The notes under the pieces are model-generated. The model made no database searches. It saw only the letters and a program-made list of their open reading frames with translations, and was not told the DNA's origin. From contig JAIYCQ010000008.1 in NCBI GenBank assembly GCA_027487945.1, forward strand, positions 59,144 through 123,143: DNA of 64,000 bases, given 5' to 3'. Both the position numbers and the translations under genes were made by a program. This DNA is from Caulobacteraceae bacterium. Its GTDB lineage: Bacteria > Pseudomonadota > Alphaproteobacteria > Caulobacterales > Caulobacteraceae. Below, one piece after another: positions 55,642 to 63,152 of the stretch (position 1 is the first letter of the stretch; each line of letters starts with the position of its first letter).

Positions 55642-57150
55642 TCAGGAGGCGACCTTGGCCCCTCGCGCCGCGTCCGTCCAGCCGACCCAGCGGGCCAGGA
55701 CGGCGCGCAGGGCGGACTCGGTCAGGGGCTTGGTGAGAAAGTCGTCCATCCCGGCCGCCAGACAGGCGCGGCGGTCGTCCTCGAAGGCGTCGGCGGTCAG
55801 GGCGACGATCGGCGTGGTCACCCCCCGGGCCCGGATGGCCTGCGCCGCCTCGACGCCCGACATGCCGGGCATCCGCACGTCCATCAGCACCAGGTCGTAG
55901 CGGGCGGCGGCGAGGGCGGCGACGGCCTCCTCGCCGCTGCCGGCCCGGTCGACCTGCGCACCCTCGCGCTGCAGCAGGGTGCGGGCCAGCAGGGCGTTGA
56001 TCGGGTTGTCCTCGGCCAGCAGCACCCGGGCGCCGGGGGCCGAGGCCTCGGCGATCCGCTCGTCCTCGTGCGGCCGGGCGTCCGTCCCGTCGACGCCCAG
56101 GGCGGCCAGCACGCGGGCGGCGATGGAGGCCGGCCGCAGCGGCTTGATCAGATAGCCGGCGAACCCGGCGGCGCGGCTGCGGGCGATCCGGCCGCGCTCA
56201 TCGGGGCGCAGCAGGATCAGACAGGCGCGCCCGGCGGGCGCCTTGAGCGCCCTTCGACCGGTCGCCAGCGCGTTGTCAACCAGCAGCACCGCCTCTGGCG
56301 GGGCGATCAGCAGCAGGTCCTCGAGGCCGGCGGCGACGGCCGCGCGGCCGCCCAGAGCCTCGATCTGGCGGGCCGCCGCCTCGCGCAGCAGACTGTTGGG
56401 CGAGGCCACGCCGACCACCCGGCCGGCCAGGGGCGTCTCGTGCGTCGCGGGTTCGGCCTCGGGCAGGGGGACTTCCAGCCAGAAGGCCGCGCCGCCGCCC
56501 GGCGCGTCCTCGACCCCGACCTCGCCGTCCATCGCCCGGCCCAGCCGCTTGACGATGGCGAGGCCCAGGCCCGCGCCGTTCAGCCCCGCCCCGCCGTGCG
56601 CCGGATCGGCATGGACGAAGGGCTCGAAGATCTTCTCGCGCACCGCCGGCCGCACGCCGGGCCCGGTGTCGCGTACGCCCAGCCGCACCCGCCCGTCCGG
56701 CGCGGCCTGCGCCGAGAGCAGCACGCCGCCGGTTTCGGTGAACTTGATGGCGTTGCCGGCGAAGTTCAGCAGCACCTGCCGCAGCCGGCCCTCGTCGGCC
56801 ATGACCGGGGCCAGGTCGGCGGCGACGGTCCAGGCGATCTCGAGGCCCTTCTCGTGGGCCCGCGGGCTCATCAGCTCGGTCACCTGCCGCAGCAGGTCGC
56901 CGAGGTCGCACCGCGCGGGGTGCAGCTCGATCCGGCCTTCGCCGAGGCGGGCGAGGTCCAGCACGTCGTTGACCAGGGCCAGCAGGTGGTCGCCGCTCTC
57001 GCGCAGGGCCGAGACATAGGCCTTCTGCTCGGCGCTCAGGCGGGTGCCGTCCAGCAACCGGGCCATGCCCAGCACGCCGTTGAGGGGCGTGCGGAACTCG
57101 TGGCTCAGGGTGGCCAGCTGTTCAGGCGTGATGGCGCGGGCGTTCGACAT
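55642..57150 (-). CDS. soluble hybrid histidine kinase with two receiver domains, the first degenerate
   Basis: 502 residues from the ATG at 57150. The H-box LSHEFRTPLN is at the very N-terminus (His17), so there is no sensor domain. HATPase motifs follow: NFAGNAIKFTE, DTGPGVRP, GAGLGLAIVKRL. A first receiver-like domain (about 245-365) lacks the N-terminal acidic pair (VVGVASPNS) but keeps LIKPLRP. A second, complete receiver has AEDN, Asp424 (VLMDVRMPG) and Lys in LTKPL. It lies just after hfaB on the same strand. Input is probably from another protein. Confidence 0.92.
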   Translation of the reverse strand: MSNARAITPEQLATLSHEFRTPLNGVLGMARLLDGTRLSAEQKAYVSALRESGDHLLALVNDVLDLARLGEGRIELHPARCDLGDLLRQVTELMSPRAHEKGLEIAWTVAADLAPVMADEGRLRQVLLNFAGNAIKFTETGGVLLSAQAAPDGRVRLGVRDTGPGVRPAVREKIFEPFVHADPAHGGAGLNGAGLGLAIVKRLGRAMDGEVGVEDAPGGGAAFWLEVPLPEAEPATHETPLAGRVVGVASPNSLLREAAARQIEALGGRAAVAAGLEDLLLIAPPEAVLLVDNALATGRRALKAPAGRACLILLRPDERGRIARSRAAGFAGYLIKPLRPASIAARVLAALGVDGTDARPHEDERIAEASAPGARVLLAEDNPINALLARTLLQREGAQVDRAGSGEEAVAALAAARYDLVLMDVRMPGMSGVEAAQAIRARGVTTPIVALTADAFEDDRRACLAAGMDDFLTKPLTESALRAVLARWVGWTDAARGAKVAS

Positions 57151-57184
57151 CCGGCCAAGCTGCCACAGCCAGCTTAACGGTCGA

Positions 57185-58063
57185 TCAAGTGGCCAGCGGA
57201 TCATTGACCATCGCCAGGCAGGGGTCGGGGGAGAGGCCGTACAGGTTGCCCATGAACTCGACGGTCGCCCGTTCGATCAGCGAGCGGACCCCCAGCTGCA
57301 GGGGCTCCAGCTCCCCGCTGCCCGCCGAGATGTCGATGACGTTCGAGCCCAGGAAGCTGAAGCCTCCGCCGCCGACTTCCCGTCCCAGGATCTGCTTCTG
57401 GTAGGACACCACATCGACGACCCGCATGGTGCGCGTATCGACCAGCCGCAGATCGATCCCGACGTTCATGACGTAGGACTTGCCGCCGATGACCAGCCGT
57501 CCCGACTTGGCGTCCGCCCCGCCGACGCCCGCCTCGGCCGCGGTGGAGCGGATGTTGTAGTTCAGCTCGGTGATGCCGCCGGTCAGAACGTAGTCCGAAC
57601 CCAGGTACTGGCCCTGGCGGATGGGCCGGTAGCCGGAGGGCGAGCCCGCGGCGTCGCCGATCAGCTTGTTGTTGGCGAAGCGCAGTTCCATTTCCGGAAC
57701 CGAGGTGTCGAAGCGCTCGACGATGTCGGCGCCGGCCTTGGCCAGGGCCGAGATGGCCATGAGCGAGCCGCCCTGGGTGAGCTTGGGTCCGCCCATGCCC
57801 TCTTCCTGCTTGCCGGTGTAGTCGGAGATCCTGCCGACCGCGATGACGGGCGACGGCCGGCCGGTGCGGCGGGCCTGCTCGCCGATGCAGAACAGGGCCC
57901 GGGAGTAGGGCGTGGCGTTGCTGGTCGCCGGCGCCGAGCCGATCGGGCGGGCGTACAGCCCGGTGGGTCCCACCGCCGGCTCGGGCGAGGACGCGCAGGC
58001 GGCGACGGTCGAGAGAAGGGCCGCGCAGAGCGCCGACCGGGTAATGTTCGAAATCCTGGTCAT
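57185..58063 (-). CDS. hfaB: HfaB, CsgG-family holdfast-anchor lipoprotein
   Basis: 292 residues. The signal peptide ends in the lipobox VAAC (Cys23), giving an outer-membrane lipoprotein. The CsgG-like core has IGEQARRTGRPSPVIAVGRISDYTGK, YVLTGGITELNYNIRSTAAEAGVGG, YVMNVGIDLRLVDTRTMRVVDVVSYQKQILG and VRSLIERATVEFMGNLYG. In Caulobacter HfaB is the outer-membrane secretin-like protein that exports and stabilises HfaA and HfaD to anchor the holdfast at the stalk tip. It starts nine bases after hfaA. Confidence 0.92.
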   Translation of the reverse strand: MTRISNITRSALCAALLSTVAACASSPEPAVGPTGLYARPIGSAPATSNATPYSRALFCIGEQARRTGRPSPVIAVGRISDYTGKQEEGMGGPKLTQGGSLMAISALAKAGADIVERFDTSVPEMELRFANNKLIGDAAGSPSGYRPIRQGQYLGSDYVLTGGITELNYNIRSTAAEAGVGGADAKSGRLVIGGKSYVMNVGIDLRLVDTRTMRVVDVVSYQKQILGREVGGGGFSFLGSNVIDISAGSGELEPLQLGVRSLIERATVEFMGNLYGLSPDPCLAMVNDPLAT

Positions 58064-58072
58064 GGCGCCTCG

Positions 58073-58489
58073 CTATCGGGTCTGGCCGGCGCGGGCCGAG
58101 GCCGCTCCGGCGTGGGCGGTGATGTCGCCGCTGTTGGTCTGCACGGCGTCGACAATGATGACGTTCCAGGAGCCGCTGGCCTGGACGGTGAGCTGGTTGC
58201 CCAGCGCGATGGCCGTCTGGCCGTAGCCGGCTCCGCCGCCGCCGCTGCTGTAGCCGGGCTCGTATCCCGCACCGGTCTGCAGCTGGCCGTTGACGACGAT
58301 CAGGTTGCCCGACGCGTCGCGCAGGGAGAAGTCGGTGGGCGCGCCGGTGCTGGCTCGGGCGCCGGAGTAGCCGCCCGCCATGGCGCCGGCGGTCGGCAAC
58401 TTCGCCGGGCCCTGGGCGGCGGCGGGCAGGGCGTGCAGCGCGGCCGGCACGGCCAGGCAGAGCGCAACGGCAAGGGGCGTGGGTCTCAT
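58073..58489 (-). CDS. hfaA: HfaA, holdfast-anchor protein
   Basis: 138 residues with a signal peptide (about 1-25, AAA|Q). The mature part matches the HfaA pattern: Gly/Tyr-rich stretches, SLRDASGNLIVVNGQLQTGAGYEPGY, a GAGYGQTAIALGNQLTVQASGSWNVIIVDAVQTNSGDITA core (about 87-124) and a polar tail. In Caulobacter, HfaA is a curli-like surface protein that forms large stable assemblies and anchors the holdfast polysaccharide to the cell. It is co-linear with hfaB. Confidence 0.88.
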   Translation of the reverse strand: MRPTPLAVALCLAVPAALHALPAAAQGPAKLPTAGAMAGGYSGARASTGAPTDFSLRDASGNLIVVNGQLQTGAGYEPGYSSGGGGAGYGQTAIALGNQLTVQASGSWNVIIVDAVQTNSGDITAHAGAASARAGQTR

Positions 58490-58551
58490 GGTGCTGTCCT
58501 CGAGGCGGGGTCCCGGACGCCCGCCGGTGCGGGCGGACGTCCGGGATCGGG

Positions 58552-59157
58552 TCAGAAGCCCTTGACGGTCAGGCTGTTGCCGATGGCGGCGGCGGTCGCC
58601 TGCACGGTGGCGTCGACGTCGCGGATCGTGACGGCGGCGCGGGCGTTGACGGCGGCGCCGTTCAGCTGGGTCGACCCGAGGTAGCCGTAGTCGCCCTCGA
58701 TGGTGGCCGAGTTGCTGAGCGCGGCGGCCGTGGCGCTGATGTCGCCCTCGACGTCGGAGATGGTCGCGTTGAGCGTCGCGGTCGGGTCGTAGCTGGCCGT
58801 CTGGTAGTTGTTGATCGACGAAGCCCAGTCGACGTTGATCGTGGCGCTGTTGGCGATCGCCGCCGACGTCATGCTCACGTCGCCGCCCACGTCGTTGATC
58901 GTGCCGTTCAGTTCCGAGACGGCGTCGCCGACGAAGCGCTGGGTGTTGTTGATGTAGCCGGCGCTGGAGCCTTCGATGGTCAGGCTGTTGGCGATGGCGG
59001 CGGACGTGAGCGAGACATCCTTCTGAACGTCAGTAATCGTCGCATTCAGAGCGGACTTGATATTCGCGCTGTTGGTTTGACCCGTAGAGATGTTCTGGGC
59101 TTGAGCGGCGCCGGCCAGCAAGACAGTGGCAAAGCCGATAGCGAAAGCGGTTTTCAT
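58552..59157 (-). CDS. secreted four-repeat protein upstream of hfaA, putative holdfast adhesin
   Basis: 201 residues. A signal peptide (1-20, AQA|Q) is followed by four 25-residue repeat cores starting at 37, 83, 129 and 174 (spacing 46, 46, 45): (L/A)-N-x-T-I-x-D-V-x-x-x-(V/I)-x-x-T-A-A-(I/L)-x-N-S-x-T-(I/V). No Cys, few Lys/Arg, rich in Asn, Ser, Thr, Ala and Asp. The motif AAIxNSxTV resembles TAIALGNQLTV in HfaA. It likely forms a beta-solenoid or curli-like fibre and travels through HfaB. It could be a divergent HfaD or a new subunit. AAGGAG precedes the ATG. Confidence 0.75.
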   Translation of the reverse strand: MKTAFAIGFATVLLAGAAQAQNISTGQTNSANIKSALNATITDVQKDVSLTSAAIANSLTIEGSSAGYINNTQRFVGDAVSELNGTINDVGGDVSMTSAAIANSATINVDWASSINNYQTASYDPTATLNATISDVEGDISATAAALSNSATIEGDYGYLGSTQLNGAAVNARAAVTIRDVDATVQATAAAIGNSLTVKGF

Positions 59158-59198
59158 TTCAGTTCTCCTTCATGTCGACCATTCGACAACGAGGGAGA

Positions 59199-59214
59199 TG
59201 CAGCGCATGTGCCA
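59199..59214 (-). promoter_or_regulatory. sigma54-like -24/-12 promoter element upstream of the hfa genes
   Basis: On the minus strand TGGCACATGCGCTGCA matches the sigma54 consensus TGGCACGNNNNTTGCW at ten of twelve fixed positions, with GG and GC exactly 12 bases apart (start to start). The -12 GC is 42 bases upstream of the start codon, giving a leader of about 30 bases. In Caulobacter many polar-organelle genes use RpoN, so this would fit developmental control. Confidence 0.5.
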
Positions 59215-59483
59215 GATTTAACTTGAAAACGTGCCATTAACGCTGAAAAAATCACTTTAAGAAAGGCGAAACCATGCTCGGCCTGTGACGGCTACGGCGG
59301 GGGGAATCCGGCGACAGGGCGCTCGCCCTTCAGGGGAATCGCGCGTCCGGCGTTTACGATGCCGCCGGCGGACCCGGGGTTCGTTCTGGCCCGGATGGCG
59401 CCAGCCTGGCGCAGAAGCCCTGTCCCGGCGCGGCACAGGTGGTGATTCAGGGTTGGGCAAGGTCGGCCTGCTACCGTTTGCCG
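59215..59483. other. intergenic region between the four-repeat gene and the PilZ gene
   Basis: The 326-base gap 59158-59483 has the sigma54-like element at its left side and an unusually AT-rich stretch from 59215 to about 59265 for this genome, with TTAAC, AAAAAATC and TTTAAG runs. A TGGCACG element without a matching -12 lies at 59230-59236 on the minus strand. From 59280 to 59483 it is GC-rich with no gene or repeat I can support. Confidence 0.5.
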
Positions 59484-59777
59484 GTGAACAGGATCGACCC
59501 CCTTCATGCGCTGCCGGAGCGCCGCCGCCGCCGCCGACAGACGTGCGACCTGCGCGCCGAGCTCCGCGGGGCGGGCGGCGCGGTGACGGCCTGCCGCCTC
59601 GTCAATCTCGACGCGACAGGCGCGCTGGTCAGGCTGGCCGGCGCGCGCCTGCTGCCCACCGAGCTCGTCCTGGCCCTGCCCGCCGAGGCGGCCTGCATCA
59701 CCTACAGCGCCACCATCCTGTGGCGACGCGGCGATCTGGTCGGCCTGGCCCTGGGCGACCGCCGCGAACTGGGCTGA
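59484..59777 (+). CDS. PilZ-domain c-di-GMP-binding protein
   Basis: 97 residues from a GTG at 59484 (an upstream GTG at 59439 is less likely). It has the two PilZ signature elements: an Arg-rich ERRRRRRQTCDLRA, with the RxxxR for c-di-GMP, and NLDATGALVRL, equivalent to the (D/N)xSxxG box though Ser is replaced by Ala. It may read out the c-di-GMP level set by proteins such as the one at 15 kb. It is divergent from the hfa genes. Confidence 0.85.
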   Translation: MNRIDPLHALPERRRRRRQTCDLRAELRGAGGAVTACRLVNLDATGALVRLAGARLLPTELVLALPAEAACITYSATILWRRGDLVGLALGDRRELG

Positions 59778-59893
59778 GGGTCGGCAGGGTCGTCGCCCGC
59801 CGCGCCGCCGTGTGATCCGGCCCGGGTTTCACGTCTGTCTCTTGACTGACGGGAGCAGGCAAGGCGCTCTCCCGTTCCACGCCGGAGCCTGCC

Positions 59894-60763
59894 TTGTCCC
59901 GCCATCCCCCGCCGCCGCCCCTGTCCGACGTCCCGCTGGAGCCCGGCCTCCATGTCGTGGCCACGCCGATCGGCAATCTGCGCGACATCACCCTGCGGGC
60001 GCTGGACGTTCTGAACGGCTGCGACCTTCTGCTGGCCGAGGACACCCGCGTGACGGGCAAGCTTCTGGCCGCCTATGGTCTCTCCAAGACCATGGCCCGT
60101 TATGACGAGCATGCCGCCGAGCGAGCGCGGCCGCGGATCATGGCGGCGCTGGAGGCCGGCCAGAGCATCGCTCTGGTCTCCGACGCCGGCACGCCGCTGG
60201 TCTCCGATCCCGGCTACCGGCTGGTGAAGGAGGTCGTCGCGGCCGGCTTTCGCGTGTTTCCGATCCCGGGGCCCTCGGCGGCGCTGGCGGCCCTGACGCT
60301 TGCCGGCCTGCCCACCGACCGCTTCCTGTTCGCCGGCTTCACCCCGCCGAAAAGCGCGGCGCGCCGCACCTTCCTGGCGGAGTTCGCCCAGACCCGCGCC
60401 ACGCTGATCTTCTACGAGACCGGACCGCGGCTGCGCGCCAGCCTGGAGGACATGCTGGCCGTCTTCGGCCCGCGGCCGGCGGCGGTGACGCGGGAGCTGA
60501 CGAAACTCTATGAGACGGCCGTGCGCGGCACGCTGGACCAGCTGGCCGTCGATCCGGCGCTGGACGAGCCGAAAGGCGAGATTGTCGTGCTGGTCGGGCC
60601 GGGCGTGGCGGAGGCAGCCAGCGAGGCGGACGCCGACCTGGCCCTGGCCGAGGCCCTGACGCGGCTGGCCCCCGGAGAGGCGGCCTCGGAAGTGGCGAAA
60701 TCGCTGGGCCTCAATCGCCGCGACCTCTACCGCCGGGCCCTGGCCCTGAAGGACGCCGGATGA
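59894..60763 (+). CDS. rsmI: 16S rRNA C1402 2'-O-methyltransferase RsmI
   Basis: 289 residues from a TTG at 59894. The SAM-dependent tetrapyrrole-methylase-like fold has VVATPIGNLRDITLRAL, LAEDTRVTGKLL, VSDAGTPLVSDPGYRL, PIPGPSAALAALTLAGLP and FYETGPRL. It methylates the ribose of C1402 in 16S rRNA. Its stop overlaps the start of yraN (ATGA), a conserved pairing. Confidence 0.95.
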   Translation: MSRHPPPPPLSDVPLEPGLHVVATPIGNLRDITLRALDVLNGCDLLLAEDTRVTGKLLAAYGLSKTMARYDEHAAERARPRIMAALEAGQSIALVSDAGTPLVSDPGYRLVKEVVAAGFRVFPIPGPSAALAALTLAGLPTDRFLFAGFTPPKSAARRTFLAEFAQTRATLIFYETGPRLRASLEDMLAVFGPRPAAVTRELTKLYETAVRGTLDQLAVDPALDEPKGEIVVLVGPGVAEAASEADADLALAEALTRLAPGEAASEVAKSLGLNRRDLYRRALALKDAG

Positions 60764-61134
60764 CGGCGACCCGCAGCGCGCGCGGCCAGGCGGCCCGGCG
60801 CTCGGGCCGGCGCGGCGAGGTGCTGGCGGCCCTGCTGCTGATGGCGCGCGGCTATCGCATTCTCGGTTTCCGGCTGGCCGCGCCCCAGGGCGAGATCGAC
60901 ATCCTGGCATTGAAGGGCGGCGTTCTGGCGGTGGTCGAGGTCAAGCGGCGCACGACGCTGGAGAACGCGCTGGAAGCGGTGCAGGCCGAGCAGCGCGAAC
61001 GCCTGCGCCGCTCGGCCATGGCCCTTGTCGCCGCTCGCCCGGTCCTGAAGGGCGCGACCATCCGTCTCGACCTGATCGCCCTCGCCCCGGGCCGCCTCCC
61101 GCGCCATATACCCGACGCCTGGAAGGGGGCGTGA
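60760..61134 (+). CDS. YraN/UPF0102-family putative nuclease
   Basis: 124 residues. The restriction-like nuclease fold motif runs RRGEVLAALLLMARGYRILGFRLAAPQGEIDILALKGGVLAVVEVKRRTT, with the ExD...EVK catalytic pattern (GEIDI, VEVKRR). The family is linked to endonucleases of unknown target. It overlaps rsmI by four bases and is followed directly by the SirB1-like gene. Confidence 0.9.
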   Translation: MTATRSARGQAARRSGRRGEVLAALLLMARGYRILGFRLAAPQGEIDILALKGGVLAVVEVKRRTTLENALEAVQAEQRERLRRSAMALVAARPVLKGATIRLDLIALAPGRLPRHIPDAWKGA

Positions 61135-61136
61135 TC

Positions 61137-61952
61137 ATGACGCGCGATGAGGCCGAGGCTTTCCTGACCGAGGTCGGGTCAGGACCGGACGAGGGATTTC
61201 CGCTGTTCGAGGCCGCCCTCGCCTGCGCTGTTCACGACGACGACAGCCGCGACCCGGACGCCGCCCGGGCGGTGGGCGCCGAGGGCGTCGCCCACCTGGC
61301 CCGACGGCTGGAGACGGAGTCGCCCGAGGAGGCCATCGCCGAGTCCATGGCCGGGGATCTGCGGCTGCAGGGCGACCTGATCACCTTCGAGGACCAGGCC
61401 AACGCCGACATCATCGCCGTCGCCGAACGGCGCAAGGGCATCCCGGTCTCGCTCGGGGTCTTCTACCTGCACGCGGCCCGCGAGACCGGCCTGAACCTGC
61501 GTGGCGTCGACTTTCCGGGCCACTTCCTGCTCCGGATCGAGACGGGTGAGGGACCCCTGGCCCTCGATCCGTTCAGCGAGGGCCGGGTGGTGCTGCCGTC
61601 CGAGCTGTCGCGTCGGGCCCTGCGCACCGGGCTGACGTCGGACGTCGCCGGTCGGCTGGACCTGCTGATGGCGCCGACGACCGACCGCCAGGTGCTGATC
61701 CGGCTGCAGAACAACATCTTCGCCCGCGCCCAGGCGGCGCTCGACTGGCCGCGCGCCGAAAGATCGGCCCTGCGCCGGGCGTTGCTAGACCCCGCCGACC
61801 ACCGGCCCTGGCTCGACGTCGCCCGGGCCCGCGAAGGTCAGGGCGCCCTGGCCGGCGCCCTGCAGGCGCTGGGCATGGCCCAGCAGCTGGACGGCGGCGC
61901 GGCCATCGCCGCCCGGGCGGCCAGGGAGCGGGTGAGGCTTAGACTGAACTAG
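61137..61952 (+). CDS. SirB1/transglutaminase-like family protein with TPR-like C-terminus
   Basis: About 271 residues from the ATG at 61137 (GTG two codons earlier overlaps the yraN stop). The N-terminal half has the SirB1 pattern: DLRLQGDLITFEDQANADIIAVAERRKGIPVSLGVFYLHAARETGLNLRGVDFPGHFLLRIE; the family's Cys nucleophile is replaced here (PVSLGVF), so a protease role is unlikely. The C-terminus is helical. Its role is not defined. Confidence 0.85.
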   Translation: MTRDEAEAFLTEVGSGPDEGFPLFEAALACAVHDDDSRDPDAARAVGAEGVAHLARRLETESPEEAIAESMAGDLRLQGDLITFEDQANADIIAVAERRKGIPVSLGVFYLHAARETGLNLRGVDFPGHFLLRIETGEGPLALDPFSEGRVVLPSELSRRALRTGLTSDVAGRLDLLMAPTTDRQVLIRLQNNIFARAQAALDWPRAERSALRRALLDPADHRPWLDVARAREGQGALAGALQALGMAQQLDGGAAIAARAARERVRLRLN

Positions 61953-62077
61953 GACCGGGCGGCGCGGGAGCGGTTCAGGCTTCGGCGGAGCCGGGATCTG
62001 CCGCCGGCCACTGGCGAAGGCCCGTTCGAGTGGCTAAGTCGGAAGCCGCCGGTCGTCGGCGCTGAAGGAACGCTCCC

Positions 62078-63028
62078 ATGTCGCTGAAGGTCGCCGTGCA
62101 GATGGATCCCGTCGAGGGGATCAACATCGAGACCGACTCCAGCTTCCTGATGATGATGGAGGCCCAGAGCCGCGGGCACCGCCTGTGGGTCTACACGCCC
62201 GACAAGCTGTCACTGGAGGAGGGTCGCGTCCGCGCCCGGGCCCGGCCGGCGACGCTGCGCGCCGTGAAGGGCGACCACGTCACCCTCGGCGAGCCGGTGC
62301 TGCTCGACCTGGCCGACGACATCGACGTGGTCCTGATGCGCCAGGATCCGCCCTTCGACATGGCCTACATCACCGCCACCCACTTCCTGGACAAGGTCCA
62401 TCCGAAGGTGCTGGTGGTCAACAACCCGACCGAGGTGCGCAATGCGCCGGAGAAGCTGTTCGTCACCGACTTTCCGGGCGTTCAGCCGCCGACCCTGATC
62501 ACCAGCGACATCGACGCCATCTACGATTTCCGCGAGCGGCACGGCGACATGGTGCTCAAGCCCCTCTACGGCGGCGGCGGCTCGGGCGTGGTGCGGCTGA
62601 AGGCCGACGACCCCAACCTCGACGCCCTGCTCGAGCTTCACGCCATGATCAGCCGCGAACAGGTCATTGCCCAGAAGTTCATTCCGGCGGTCAGCAAGGG
62701 CGACAAGCGGGTGCTTCTGGTCGACGGCGAGCCGGTCGGGGCCATCAACCGTATCCCGGCCGAGGGCCAGGTGCGCTCCAATCTCGCCCGGGGCGGCCGG
62801 GCCGCGGCGGTCGAGCTGACCGCCCGCGACCTCGAGCTCTGCGCCATCATCGGGCCGGAGCTGAAGCGCCGGGGGCTGCTGTTCGTCGGCATCGACGTGA
62901 TCGGCGACTACCTGACCGAGATCAACGTCACCTCGCCCACCGGCGCCCAGCAGCTGAAGCGGTTCGGCGGCGCCGACGCCGCGGCGGTGCTGTTCGACCG
63001 CATCGAGGCCATCCGAAGCAACGGATGA
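62078..63028 (+). CDS. gshB: glutathione synthetase
   Basis: 316 residues, normal length for bacterial GshB. ATP-grasp enzyme that adds glycine to gamma-glutamylcysteine. Motifs: [18 protein letters not shown] at the start, [15 protein letters not shown], the ATP-binding [34 protein letters not shown] and [12 protein letters not shown] near the end. Confidence 0.96.
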   Translation: MSLKVAVQMDPVEGINIETDSSFLMMMEAQSRGHRLWVYTPDKLSLEEGRVRARARPATLRAVKGDHVTLGEPVLLDLADDIDVVLMRQDPPFDMAYITATHFLDKVHPKVLVVNNPTEVRNAPEKLFVTDFPGVQPPTLITSDIDAIYDFRERHGDMVLKPLYGGGGSGVVRLKADDPNLDALLELHAMISREQVIAQKFIPAVSKGDKRVLLVDGEPVGAINRIPAEGQVRSNLARGGRAAAVELTARDLELCAIIGPELKRRGLLFVGIDVIGDYLTEINVTSPTGAQQLKRFGGADAAAVLFDRIEAIRSNG

Positions 63029-63071
63029 ACTGTGACGACTACGTGACTGATTCCGTTCGTATTCTTTATTA

Positions 63072-63086
63072 GTTCACTATTCGTTC
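63072..63086. promoter_or_regulatory. SOS box (LexA site), alphaproteobacterial type
   Basis: GTTC-ACTATTC-GTTC is an exact GTTC-N7-GTTC direct repeat, the LexA target of alphaproteobacteria. It lies 67 bases before the ATG of the comM/yifB gene and in the 124-base gap after gshB, so it should put that gene under DNA-damage control. Confidence 0.7.
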
Positions 63087-63152
63087 TTGATCTTTACCGC
63101 TCGCCATGGTTGCATCTGTGGATAAGTCACAGGTCCAGCAGCGGGGGGCGGC

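Noticed and set aside
59230..59236. A second TGGCACG element upstream of the hfa genes
   Set aside because: There is no GC at the -12 position, so it is not a full sigma54 promoter; it may be chance or an accessory site.
63055..63075. A second SOS-like GTTC pair upstream of comM
   Set aside because: The two GTTC words are separated by 13 bases, not seven, so the spacing is wrong for LexA.
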